DNA of 64,000 nucleotides from Terricaulis sp. GTDB lineage: Bacteria > Pseudomonadota > Alphaproteobacteria > Caulobacterales > Aquidulcibacteraceae. The notes beneath the pieces are model-generated. The model saw nothing but the letters and a program-made list of their open reading frames with translations, searched no databases and was not told the origin of the DNA. This document shows positions 48,144-57,275 of the stretch, one piece after another. Every line of letters begins with the position of its first letter. The stretch's first letter is position 1. Where the stretch lies: the NCBI GenBank assembly GCA_024707365.1, contig JANPZV010000005.1:186001-250000 (forward strand), written 5' to 3'. The position numbers were made by a program, and so were the translations under genes.

Positions 48144-48195
48144 GGCATGATTTATCCTACAGCGCCGCCGGCGCTGTAGGATAAATCCGCCTCAA
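48141..48195. terminator. Long perfect hairpin, bidirectional terminator
   Basis: ATTTATCCTACAGCGCC (48150-48166) pairs with GGCGCTGTAGGATAAAT (48170-48186) over a 3-nt loop. An outer TGAGGC/GCCTCA pair extends it. It includes the stop codon of the DUF2188 gene and ends before the Dps stop, so it serves both convergent genes. Confidence 0.8.
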
Positions 48196-48199
48196 TCCG

Positions 48200-48673
48200 C
48201 TATTGCAGATGCGCTTCGATGAACCAGAGGTCTTTATCGAGCTGGCGTGAGACGCCTGTGAAGAGATCGGCGGTATCTTTATCGCCGGCCTCATCGGCTG
48301 CATCGATCGCTTCGCGCGCCAGTTTGCCGAAGGCGCCGATGCGGGCGGCGAGCGCTTTCAGATGCTCTTTCTCGGCGGTGACGTCCGTGGGATACGGCTC
48401 AAGCTTGGAGCCTTCGGCCGCCGCCTGCACCGTGCCGGCGACGACGCCAGACAGCGCCACGCTGCGCTCGGCGATGTCATCGACGAAGCCATCCACGCGC
48501 GCTTGGATCTGATCAAACAATTCATGCAGGGCGATGAAATTCGCCCCCTTCACGTTCCAATGCGCCTGCTTGATGGCGAGGCGCAGATCAATCGCATCCA
48601 CCAAGCGCGCGTTCAGCAGCGCGATCATGGCTTTGCGAGTGTTGTCGGGCAGGTCGTTCTGAGTCTTGGGCAT
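48200..48673 (-). CDS. dps: Dps-family DNA-protection ferritin
   Basis: 157-aa protein that would form a dodecamer, bind DNA and oxidise ferrous iron. The ferroxidase ligands lie in DAIDLRLAIKQAHWNVKGANFIALHELFDQI (His, Asp and Glu in the family spacing) and AERSVALSG follows. The C-terminus has KDTADLFTGVSRQLDKDLWFIEAHL, typical of Dps. Intact frame and normal length. It is convergent with the DUF2188 gene and downstream of the hydrolase region, with a 120-nt promoter gap to 48793. Confidence 0.93.
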   Translation of the reverse strand: MPKTQNDLPDNTRKAMIALLNARLVDAIDLRLAIKQAHWNVKGANFIALHELFDQIQARVDGFVDDIAERSVALSGVVAGTVQAAAEGSKLEPYPTDVTAEKEHLKALAARIGAFGKLAREAIDAADEAGDKDTADLFTGVSRQLDKDLWFIEAHLQ

Positions 48674-48778
48674 GGTCTTAATCCCTCAAATTCCACGTTT
48701 CTTATGTGGTTTGCCACCGGGCTTCCGGCAACGCCATCACCCATAAATATGATCCCTGCCCGCCATGGCTTTGCCTAT

Positions 48779-48804
48779 GCTCAAAGCGTGGGCTCAAAGC
48801 GTGG
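48779..48804. repeat. Tandem 13-bp duplication
   Basis: GCTCAAAGCGTGG occurs twice in direct succession (48779-48791 and 48792-48804). The second copy contains the hydrolase stop codon; the first duplicates it downstream. Confidence 0.8.
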
Positions 48805-49762
48805 CCAGCCAATCGATCAGATGGCCGGTGGCGGCGTCGGGCGCTTCCTGCTGGGTCCAGTGGCCCACGCCGGGGATGAGGTGCGCACCGCGGAAATCGC
48901 TGCAATTTTCTCGCATTCGCGCAATCGAGGCCTCCGCCCCGCCGAACATTTGCAGCACCAGATCCCGCTCCCCCGCGATGAACAGCGAGGGCTGGCGGAT
49001 GATGCGATCTGCGATCCCGTTCATATGCGCCCAATCGCGCTCAAAATTGCGATAGCGGTTGAGCGGGCCGCGAAAGCCCGACTTGGCGAATTCCTCCGCG
49101 TAATAGGCGATGTCCGCCGCGCTCAGCCAAGCGGGCAAAGGATCGGGATCGGGCATGCCGTCGAGCAGCGCATCGCCGTGCTTTTTATCCTGCGTGCTCC
49201 AGCCGAAGCCTTCGCCGCTGGCGCCGAAATACATTTTGCGGATGGTGGCGGGGATGTCAGCCTCAAGCGCGGCTTCGGCCACGCCCTCTTCCTGGAAATA
49301 ATTCATGTAGAAGAATTTGCCCTGATCGGCGAACAGCGCCTTAAACACGTGATTGAGGGGCGCGGGCGATTGGCCGCTATACGGCACCGAGAGCCCCGCC
49401 ACCGCGCGCACCCGGCTGGGGTGCATGATGCTTGTGCTGTAAACGATCGGCGCGCCCCAATCGTGGCCGATCAGCACGGCGGGCGCATCCGGCGAGAGCG
49501 CCTCCACCACGCCCGCGACATCGGCGGCGATGGCTTCCATTGCGTAAGCCTCGATCGCGTGAGGCCGCGCTGAGCCTGCATAGCCGCGCACATCGATGGC
49601 GCAAGCGGTGAACCCCGCCGCCGCCAAGGGCGCGAGCTGATGTCGCCACGAATACCAGCTTTCGGGAAAGCCATGCACCATCACGATCAGCGGGCCCTCG
49701 CCCTGGAGCGCGGCGCGGACGGCGATCCCATTGGTTTCGATAAAACGGAAACTGAGCGTCAT
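48794..49762 (-). CDS. Alpha/beta hydrolase, epoxide-hydrolase-like
   Basis: About 322 aa from the ATG at 49762 (MTLSFRFIETNGIAV). Motifs are VMVHGFPESWYSWRHQ (HGxP oxyanion region), AVLIGHDWGAPI (Asp nucleophile in Sm-x-Nu-x-Sm) and GVGHWTQQEAP with the catalytic His. The Asp nucleophile and HGFPE point to epoxide hydrolase rather than esterase. In the raw sequence this frame is continuous with the Kef antiporter to make 969 aa, but the joining segment is out-of-frame translation (see 49842). Confidence 0.87.
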   Translation of the reverse strand: MTLSFRFIETNGIAVRAALQGEGPLIVMVHGFPESWYSWRHQLAPLAAAGFTACAIDVRGYAGSARPHAIEAYAMEAIAADVAGVVEALSPDAPAVLIGHDWGAPIVYSTSIMHPSRVRAVAGLSVPYSGQSPAPLNHVFKALFADQGKFFYMNYFQEEGVAEAALEADIPATIRKMYFGASGEGFGWSTQDKKHGDALLDGMPDPDPLPAWLSAADIAYYAEEFAKSGFRGPLNRYRNFERDWAHMNGIADRIIRQPSLFIAGERDLVLQMFGGAEASIARMRENCSDFRGAHLIPGVGHWTQQEAPDAATGHLIDWLATL

Positions 49763-49841
49763 GTCATAAGACCGCATTGGATAAAGGGGCATGTGCATCC
49801 AACATAAGCCGCAGGAAAGTGTTCGCCAGGGAATGCGCGCA

Positions 49842-51697
49842 TCAGGCGGCGCCCGCCTCATCATCGTCAATCGCCTCGGCGGCCTCTTCGTTGAGCGCGC
49901 GGCCCTCATGGCGCGGCTTGGTGAAGGGGTGGGCGAAGGTGTCGACGCATTGTTGCGCATGAGCGCCCTGCCCGCATCCAAGCCGCCAGCCAGCTCCAGC
50001 TCGATGCGCGCCGCGTCACGCTCACGCACCTCCTCGATTGTGTCGGCTATGGTGAAATCGTCGAATTCCAATTCGCGCATCACCGCGCCCGAAAAGCTGA
50101 GCGCGCTCTCGAACACTTCGCGGATTTGGTAATCGACGCCGGCCTGAATCAAGCGATGCACATGGCCACGGTCGAACGCGCGCACGAACAGCTTGGCGTG
50201 CGGAAACTCCGCCTTGCAGAGCGAGACGATGCGGTCAGCCGCGTCTGGCTTATCGACGCAAACCAGGATCGCCTCCGCCGTGTGCGCGCCAGAGGCATGC
50301 AGCACGTCAAGCCGCGTGCCGTCGCCATAATAGACCTTGAAGCCGAAATCGGCGGCGGCGCGGATCATCTCCACATCAATTTCGATGATCGATATATCCA
50401 CGCCGCGCGCCAGCAGCGGCTGGGACGCCACCTGCGCGAAGCGGCCAAAGCCGATAATCAAGACGCGCCCGTTCAGATCGTGCGCATCTTCGACGCCATC
50501 ATGCGATTCTTCGGGCTTTTTATCGAAGCGATTGAGCGCCAGCACCACCAGCGGGGTCAGCGCCATGGAAATAATGACGATCGCCGTCATGATCGCGGAA
50601 ATGCGTGCGTCCATCACCCCGCTCGAAAGCGCGGCGGCGTAAAGCACAAACGCGAACTCCCCGCCCTGCGCAAACAGGGCGGCGCGATGGATGGCCTCGC
50701 GGTGATCGGCCTTAAACAGACGCGCAACGCCGTAAATGCCAAGCGCCTTGACGATCATGAACGCGGCCACGCCGCCCGCCACGATGCGCCACTCGCCAAA
50801 CACAACGGCGAGATCGAGCGTCATGCCGACGCTGATGAAGAACAGCGCGAGCAGGATGCCGCGAAATGGCTCCACATCCGCTTCAAGCTGATGCCGAAAC
50901 ACCGAATCCGAGAGCAGCACCCCGGCAAGGAACGCGCCCATCGCCATCGAAAGCCCGCCCAGATCCATCAGCAGCGCCGCGCCAAGCACAACCAGCAGCG
51001 CCGCCGCCGTCATCACCTCGCGCGCGCCTGATCGCGCAAGGATGCCGAACAGCGGGTTCATCACATAGCGGCCCGCCACGAACACGACGGTGACGGCCGC
51101 AAGCGCGATGGCGATGCTTTGCCACAATGGCGGCGCGTTCTCGGCCACGCCGACCGTGAGCCCGGCGATCACTGCGACGCCAGCGAGCAGCGGCACGATC
51201 ATCAGATCTTCAAACAGAAGGATGGAGATGGCGCGCTGGCCGGCGGTGGTGGCCGTATCGCCCGCATCGTCGAGCATTTTCATGATGACGGCGGTGGACG
51301 ACAGCACAAAGCCCGAGGCGCCCACAGCGGCCGGGGCCCAGGGAATGCCGAACGCCATGCCAACGCCGGTGAGCAGCACGATACAGGCGATCACCTGCGC
51401 CGCGCCGAGGCCGAATATTTCCTTGCGCAGCGCCCAGAGTTTGGCCGGGCGCATCTCAAGGCCGATGATGAAGAGGAACATCACCACGCCAAATTCGGCG
51501 ACATGCAGGATCGTCATCGGGTCGGTGAACAGCGCCAGGCCAAACGGGCCGATCAGCACCCCCGCCGCGAGGTAGCCCAGCACCGAGCCGAGCCCCAGCC
51601 GCCGGAACAGCGGCGCGGCGATCACCGCCGTGGCCAAAAGCGCGACCGCATGCTCCAGCCCTAAGCCGCCCGCCGCGTGCGCCGCTTCAGCCGCCAT
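49842..51697 (-). CDS. Kef-type K+/H+ antiporter (KefB/KefC-like), frameshifted near 3' end
   Basis: Inner-membrane cation/proton antiporter with a cytoplasmic RCK/TrkA-N domain, about 619 aa. The ATG at 51697 (MAAEAAHAAGG) has GGGAG upstream. Twelve or so spans include GYLAAGVLIGPFGL and SSTAVIMKMLDD. The RCK domain reads RVLIIGFGRFAQVASQPLLARGVDISIIEID. After LAGGLDAG the frame breaks at CCC 49966-49968 (one base short): the restored tail reads GAHAQQCVDTFAHPFTKPRHEG and ends EAIDDDEAGAA at 49842. It was apparently fused to the hydrolase only because of this missing base. Confidence 0.88.
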
Positions 51698-51791
51698 GCC
51701 CAACTCCCTTGCTCACCGCTTCTGCTTGCACGAAACCCACCCCCAGGCGCGAATCATTTATGATCCGCCCTTCCCCAAACGGAGCGCGCGG

Positions 51792-52424
51792 ATGATCGAG
51801 AACACCAAGCTGACGGCGCTTGTCGCCTCGCGCATCTGCCATGACATGGTCGAGCCGATGTCCGCGATCATCCAGGGCCTGGAAATGATCAAGGACGCCG
51901 ATGGGAAAACCGATCCCGACGCGCTGTCGCTGCTCGATCACGGCGTGGGCAAAGCCTGGGCGAAGCTGGAATTCTTCCGCTTCGCCATGGCCGGCGCGGT
52001 CGCCGAAGGGGACAGCGAATTGGAAGAAGGGCGGGCGGTCGCCGTCAAACTCTATTCCGTTTTGAAGCCGGAACTGGTGTGGAGCGCGCCCGCAGTGGCG
52101 ATGCCGCGCCCGGCCGTGCGGGTCATCGTAAATTTGTTGCTGATCGCCAATGAATGCCTGCCGCGCGGCGGCAAAGTGGAAATCAGCGCGGCCAAAACCG
52201 AGGATGGCGGGGAAGTCATCGTCGCGGCCGCCGGCCCGCGCGCCAAATTGCGCGAAGCCACCGGGCTTGCCCTGCGCGGCGAGGGCGAGGAGCTCACCGG
52301 CCACACCATCCAGCCGACGCTGACGGGCCTGCTCGCGCGCCAGGGCGGGGTCACGCTTGCGGCGCGCGAGAGCGAGGAGAAGGTGGAGCTGATCGCCCGC
52401 TCGCCCGCGTTCAAGCTCTCGTAA
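51792..52424 (+). CDS. chpT: Histidine phosphotransferase ChpT
   Basis: 210-aa protein that passes phosphate from CckA-type kinases to CtrA and CpdR in the alphaproteobacterial cell-cycle relay. The N-terminal helix has the phospho-acceptor in LVASRICHDMVEPMSAIIQGLEM (His near residue 17), followed by the four-helix bundle and a degenerate ATPase-like domain (LLLIANECLPRGGKVEISA, AAAGPRAKLREAT). Length and order match the Caulobacter protein. It is divergent from the Kef gene and 58 nt before the CheY-like gene. It places this genome in the CtrA-using alphaproteobacteria. Confidence 0.9.
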   Translation: MIENTKLTALVASRICHDMVEPMSAIIQGLEMIKDADGKTDPDALSLLDHGVGKAWAKLEFFRFAMAGAVAEGDSELEEGRAVAVKLYSVLKPELVWSAPAVAMPRPAVRVIVNLLLIANECLPRGGKVEISAAKTEDGGEVIVAAAGPRAKLREATGLALRGEGEELTGHTIQPTLTGLLARQGGVTLAARESEEKVELIARSPAFKLS

Positions 52425-52435
52425 ACAAGCGTTAA
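52421..52435 (+). promoter_or_regulatory. Imperfect CtrA-type box before the cheY-like gene
   Basis: GTAA-ACAAGCG-TTAA, one mismatch from TTAA-N7-TTAA, overlapping the chpT stop and lying 47 nt before the ATG at 52483. Weak on its own. Confidence 0.4.
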
Positions 52436-52482
52436 CTACAATCAGAGGAACCTCGCCGCCGAATCCGACGGAGCCCTCCCCT

Positions 52483-52848
52483 ATGCGACGCTGTCTCATT
52501 GTTGACGACAGCCGCGTGATCCGAAAAGTCGCGCGGCGCATTCTTGAAGACATGCGTTTTGAGATCGAGGAAGCCGGCGACGGCCTTGAGGCGCTGCAGG
52601 CCTGCCGGCGGCAAATGCCTGAAGCGATCCTGCTCGATTGGACCATGCCGGTGATGAGCGGCATCGATTTTCTCAAACAGCTGCGCCAGGAGCCGGGCGG
52701 GGACAAGCCCGTGGTTGTGTTCTGCACCACCGAGAATGATGTCGAGCGCATCACAGAAGCGCTGCGCGCGGGCGCGGACGAATACATGATGAAGCCGTTT
52801 GACGGCGACATCCTCACCTCCAAGTTCACAGAAGCGGGCCTTATCTGA
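52483..52848 (+). CDS. Single-domain CheY-like response regulator
   Basis: 121-aa receiver domain. The acidic pocket is in LIVDDSRVIRK (Asp pair), the phosphorylation site is Asp53 in AILLDWTMPVMSG, FCTTEND carries the Thr and MMKPFDG the Lys. No output domain. Starts at 52483 and its stop overlaps the cheR start by 1 nt. Neighbouring chpT and cheR recall the CheY-CheR pair linked to chpT in Caulobacter-type genomes. It could act in motility or c-di-GMP signalling; which one cannot be told. Confidence 0.92.
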   Translation: MRRCLIVDDSRVIRKVARRILEDMRFEIEEAGDGLEALQACRRQMPEAILLDWTMPVMSGIDFLKQLRQEPGGDKPVVVFCTTENDVERITEALRAGADEYMMKPFDGDILTSKFTEAGLI

Positions 52849-53672
52849 TGCTCACTGATGCCGAATTCGTGCTGATCGCGCGCGAGTTCAAAGCGCGCAC
52901 GGGCGGAGCGCTCGCCAAAGACATGAGCGGCGCGGCGGAAATCCGCTTGCAACCGCTGGCGCGGCGCGAAGGCTTCGCCAGCGTCAATGAATTGATCGGC
53001 GCGGCGCGCATCCGGCCCGATGGGCGGCTGTGGCAACAGATCAGCGATTACCTGCTGCATTCGGAAACCCGTTTTTTCCGCGATAAAACCCAGTTTCAAA
53101 AACTGCGCGAAGAGCTGCTTCCGGCCGCCGCCGCGCGCAAGGGCGGCGAGCGCGTGCGCATCTGGAGCGCGGCATGCTCGACCGGGCAAGAGCCCTATTC
53201 GGCGGCGATGCTGCTTGAAGCGCTGCGCCAGGAGGGCCAGCCCATCACTGCCGAGATCATCGCCACCGACATTTCAGAGCGGCTGATCGAGAAAGCGCGC
53301 GCGGGGCTTTATTCGCAATTTGAAGTGCAGCGCGGCTTGCCGATTCGCAGCCTGATCAAGCACTTTGAAAAAGCGGGCGATCTCTGGCGCATCGAAGATC
53401 GCCTGCGCGCGGCGGTGAAATTCGAGCAACACAATCTGACGCGCCACCCTGGCCACCTCGGCCGCGTGGACATCGTTCTGCTTTTGCATGTGCTGCCGCA
53501 TCTTGAAGAAGAAGCGCAGCTTGCCACGATCCTGAACGCCGCCGATGCGCTCGCGCCTGGCGGGGTCATCGTGCTGGGCGCTGGCGAAAGCCTGCCCGCG
53601 GGCGCCGACGAGCTTGTCTGCAAACACGGGATTGTCACGCACGCGGCCGCAGCGAGCGTCGCCGCCGCTTGA
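52848..53672 (+). CDS. cheR: CheR-type chemoreceptor methyltransferase
   Basis: 274-aa SAM-dependent methyltransferase. N-terminal helical domain (GAAEIRLQPLARREGF), then SETRFFRDKTQF (the CheR TxFFRd segment), RIWSAACSTGQEPYSAAMLLEAL for SAM binding and ATDISERLIEKARAGLYS. The usual F-CRNVLIYF segment is replaced by DIVLLLHVLPHLEEEAQ, keeping only part of the pattern. No CheB or receptor gene is nearby, so the target may be non-chemotactic. It ends 10 nt before the convergent glycan operon. Confidence 0.88.
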   Translation: MLTDAEFVLIAREFKARTGGALAKDMSGAAEIRLQPLARREGFASVNELIGAARIRPDGRLWQQISDYLLHSETRFFRDKTQFQKLREELLPAAAARKGGERVRIWSAACSTGQEPYSAAMLLEALRQEGQPITAEIIATDISERLIEKARAGLYSQFEVQRGLPIRSLIKHFEKAGDLWRIEDRLRAAVKFEQHNLTRHPGHLGRVDIVLLLHVLPHLEEEAQLATILNAADALAPGGVIVLGAGESLPAGADELVCKHGIVTHAAAASVAAA

Positions 53673-53682
53673 GCTTTTGCGC

Positions 53683-54975
53683 TCAGCCTGTTCGCGCCAG
53701 CGCCACCGCGCCCCGCAACGCGCGCTTCCCCCATTCGGGCGCCCATGCCGCTTCCAGAACTGCGCCATAGATCGCCTGCAAGCGGCGGCGGCGATAGGCG
53801 CGCGCGATCTCGCGGGCGAAAGCAGGCGAAGGCGTCGACGCCGGCGCGACCCCCGGCAAGCCGCGCGCCGCCAGCGCTGGAATGTGCGATGGCGCGCCAG
53901 CGCGCACGATCGTTCCGCGCTGCTCCATACGCGCGATCCACGCGGCCACGGTTCCGCAATGCAGCGCGTAGTAATCTTGATAGTCCAACGTGAAGAAGCC
54001 TGGGTGCGCTTGGCGCTGCTGCGCAAGCTCCGGCGCCATCACGGCGCTGGGAGCATAATCCCAGAATATGTCGCGCTGCGTAGCGGGGCGCCCGTCAAAG
54101 CCATAACACCGCACCTCGCACCCCAATTGCGCGGCCAGCGGCAGCATGGCCAGAGTCAGCACATTGCGGGTGGCCGTGAAGTGAAAGCGCCGGTCGAGAT
54201 CAAGGTTAGGCGCAAGGCCGAAACGCACCGGCACGGAAATCACGCGCGCGCGCACATCTTCAGCCAGCGCGGCGGCATAGATATGCGCGTCGCGCTCCTG
54301 CGCCACGAAGAAGGCGCCGCTGGCGCGCATCGCCTCGGCCAGCTTTTCGCGGAACGCCCCCGCATGGCGCGAGGCGCCAGCGTGAAAGATTGGATCAACC
54401 GCGACAATGAAGGCCGGCTTGAGGCGTTCTATCAAGGCGCTGTTCACGACGAGGCTGTTGCACACGACGTTGGCGCCGGGCGTCAACGCATCGAGATCAA
54501 GCGCGCCAAGCGATGGGCCAGAGCCGAACAGGTTCACAACATCGGCGCGCGCGGCGGCGATCGCCGCCTTGAGCTTGCCGTGCGTCTCCGCGCGCGCCAC
54601 CGCCGATGCCGGGGCGATGCGCGCGCCAAGCTCGATCCAGAGATCACCCTCGTGCAGCATGGCGGGATCGAGCACGCTGACCTCCGCCGCATGTGGGGCG
54701 TCACGCGCGCACGCCTGATCCCATACGATCAGCAGATCGCAGGGCGGCGGCGCGGTGTTCGCCGGCTGCACCCGCAACTTCTCACGGAACGGCGCCGCGC
54801 GCGCGCGTAAGGCCGGATCGAGATAATCCGGCGGCGCATCGGGCGCATCCAGATCCGACAGCATGGTGATCGAACTGATGTGAGCCGCCACGGGGCCAAG
54901 ATAGTGCGCCGCGCGCCAATAGCGGTCCGCGAAGGTGTCGGCGTTCGTGAAGGCGGGATGAAACGCGATCCTCAT
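53683..54975 (-). CDS. MAF/DUF115- or GT42-like transferase
   Basis: About 430 aa from the ATG at 54975 (MRIAFHPAFTNAD). The centre contains VVNLFGSGPSLGALDLDALTPGANVV followed by CNSLVVNSALIERLKPAFIVAVDPIFHAG and, later, FTATRNVLTLAMLPLAAQLGCEVRCYGFDGRP. The G-x-GPSL, CN and GxD layout is shared by motility-associated-factor (MAF) glycosyltransferases and GT42 sialyltransferases, which use CMP-nonulosonates. Its start overlaps the stop of the upstream glycosyltransferase (ATGA). It is the last gene of the operon. CMP-sugar use would match the cytidylyltransferase at 60222, but that is inference. Confidence 0.6.
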   Translation of the reverse strand: MRIAFHPAFTNADTFADRYWRAAHYLGPVAAHISSITMLSDLDAPDAPPDYLDPALRARAAPFREKLRVQPANTAPPPCDLLIVWDQACARDAPHAAEVSVLDPAMLHEGDLWIELGARIAPASAVARAETHGKLKAAIAAARADVVNLFGSGPSLGALDLDALTPGANVVCNSLVVNSALIERLKPAFIVAVDPIFHAGASRHAGAFREKLAEAMRASGAFFVAQERDAHIYAAALAEDVRARVISVPVRFGLAPNLDLDRRFHFTATRNVLTLAMLPLAAQLGCEVRCYGFDGRPATQRDIFWDYAPSAVMAPELAQQRQAHPGFFTLDYQDYYALHCGTVAAWIARMEQRGTIVRAGAPSHIPALAARGLPGVAPASTPSPAFAREIARAYRRRRLQAIYGAVLEAAWAPEWGKRALRGAVALARTG

Positions 54976-56186
54976 ACGCCGGCCCCTAGCGCCTGCAATA
55001 ACGGCCCGTTGCGCAGCGTTTCCAGCCGGCGCGCCGCTTCGCTTGCGGCGGCGGCGAGAAAAGCGCGGATAATCGGCGCGCATGGCGGTGATGGCGGCGG
55101 CGAAGCTTTCGGGGTCTTCCCCGGTGAGGCCCGCGCCTTGCGCCATCTCGCGCGCCAGCGCGGTGTCAGCGGTGGCGATAATGGGGCGCCCGCCGATCAA
55201 GGCGTCCACCAGAACGCCCGAGCCGCGCGTGCGATAGCGCTGCTTATCGTACGCCAGCAGCACAGCCGCGCAATCGCGCAGAGCCTCTTCGTAGGCCGCA
55301 TCGTCAAGCGAGGGCGGCAGAAGCGCAACGCCCGCCATCGCACCGAGCGCATCGCGCGGGGCGCCCAGACCCGCCGCCGCCGCCGGCGCCTGAATGACGA
55401 AGCGCACGCTCGGGTCGCGCGCGTGCGTTGCGGCGACAATCGCCGGTAAGCGATCGAACGCCTTATCCCAGCGCCCCGCCCCCAACACGGCGATCGTGAA
55501 CGCGTCGTTTGCGCGGGGCCTCAGCGGCGCGATGCGCACCGGCGTGGTCTGCGCTGCAACGGCGCGCTGCAATTTCCCGCTGAGCGCCTCCGCATGCAGG
55601 GCTAACTCGGTATAAATTCCCGCCGCGGCCGCGCTAACCTCGCCCGCCAAGCGCCAATACGCCTCCTCCGACGCCGGCCCGAGGAAATCTTCCTCTGGAT
55701 ACATGAAAAGCAGATGCAGCCGTGCACTCAAGCGCCGCTTCGCCAACGCAGAGAGCAACGCGGGATCGGCGCCAAGGCACACGACATCATCGCCGGGGCC
55801 AATTGCGCCTGGAGCGCATCGAGCGCAGCGCCGGCGCCGAGCCCGGCGAACAGCCCGCGATAGCGCGCATCGCCGAGCGCGGCCACGGCGCGGCCCGCAC
55901 CCTGCGCCGCCGGCAGTGCGCGCGCACGCCGGCCAGCAACCCATTGCGCCAGCCGGGCCACGCGCCGATCGCCAATCCACCCAACGCCGTAGCGGCTCAC
56001 GCGGAATGCGTCCTCAAGGCGATGGCGAAACAGCGGATGTTCGCTTTCGCCGCCGCGATGGCCGACAAAGCGCACCTCCCGCGCCCCTTCAAGCAAGCGC
56101 CGATAATTGGCGGCGACGACGGCGTGATGGCCGCTTGAGGCGCCCAGCGCCGGATCGAGAAAAAAAATGCGTCCGCCAGCGCCCAT
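54972..56186 (-). CDS. Glycosyltransferase (GT4-like), two frameshifts
   Basis: About 405 aa from the ATG at 56186 (MGAGGRIFFLDPAL). The N-terminal half has ASSGHHAVVAANYRRLLEGAREVRFVGH. The C-terminal Rossmann half has FTIAVLGAGRWDKAFDRLPAI and RTRGSGVLVDALIGGRPIIATADT, the E-x7-E-like donor region. The frame changes at the GGGG 55795-55798 (one base short; correct LAPGDDVVCLGADPALL) and the AAAA 55059-55062 (one extra; correct RFLAAAASEAARRLETLRNG). The two cancel. The corrected end ALGAGV-stop overlaps the next gene by 4 nt. Left uncorrected, the sequence shows a false fusion with the MAF-like gene. Confidence 0.72.
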
Positions 56187-56191
56187 CTGCG

Positions 56192-57275
56192 TCAGCTGTA
56201 GAACGCGCGAATATGGCCGCAAATCGCCTCGATCTGCTCATCGCGCAATTGCGACGCCGAGGGCAGCCACAAACCTTCCTGGCCCACGCGCGCGGACACG
56301 GGGAAATTCCCCGGCAAATTATAGGCTTCCTGCTGATTGATCGGCGGATACATCACGCGCGCGCCGATGCCGTTGTCTTTCAAATGCGCCGCCAGCGCAT
56401 CACGGCGCTCACACAGCGCATCGATGAACCAAGGCGAGGTGCGCTCCAGATCGTGATCGAAAAGGCGGATGCCCGGCACGCCCTTCAACCCTTCGCTGTA
56501 GGCGCGCCAGATCTGCTTCTTGCGCGCCACCCTCCAGGGCAGCTTCTTCATTTGCTCAAGGCCGACGACGGCCTGCAGATCAGTGAACTTGAAATTCCAG
56601 CCGATGGAATCATGGATATCGTTGCCGCCGCCGGTGCGGCCGAAATCCTTGAGCTTGCGCAAGCGCGCAGCGAGCGCATCATCATCGGTGATCAGCGCCC
56701 CGCCCTGGCCGGTCGAGATCACTTTCGGCATCGAGAACGAAAAGCTGCCGACGCGCCCCGCGCGCCCGATATGCCGCCCGTCGCGATAAAAAGACCCCAG
56801 CGCCTGCGCGCTATCCTCGATCAGCGCGACGCCCCGTTCCGCGCAGAGCGCTGCAAACGCCGCCACGCCCGCTTTCGGGTAGCGCCCATTGGCGGCGACC
56901 AGCATCAGCGCTTTGGTGCGCGGCGTGATCGCGGCGCGGGCCGCTTCGATCTCCATGCAGAGCGTTTCGGGCTCTACATCCACAAACACCGGCTTGGCGC
57001 CGATCATGTGCACCGAATTCGGCGTGGCGATCATCGTGTAATTCGGAACGATCACCTCATCGCCCGCGCCGACATCGAGCGCCAGCGCGGCAAGCGTCAG
57101 GCTGATCGTGCCGTTGTTGGTTACGACACAATGCTTGGCGCCGGTGTAGGCCGCAATCGCCTGCTCGAACGCCCGCGTTTGCTGAAACTCGGTGATCCAT
57201 CCGCCCGAGCGCATATAGGCGGCGACGGCCTCGGCCTCTTCATCGCCAGAACCAGGGCTCCATCTGCGGGATCAT
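56192..57275 (-). CDS. DegT/DnrJ/EryC1-family sugar aminotransferase (perosamine-synthase-like), frameshifted
   Basis: PLP enzyme of about 361 aa that would aminate a 4-keto-6-deoxysugar nucleotide. From the ATG at 57275 the corrected start is MIPQMEPWFGDEEAEAVAAYM; the break is an extra base at 57247-57252. Motifs: TNNGTISLTLAALAL, VPNYTMIATPNSV, IEDSAQALGSF, and the PLP Lys in SFSMPKVISTGQGGA. The start overlaps the methyltransferase stop by 4 nt, supporting the correction. With GDP-mannose dehydratase in the same operon, GDP-perosamine or a similar aminosugar is a plausible product. Confidence 0.88.
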
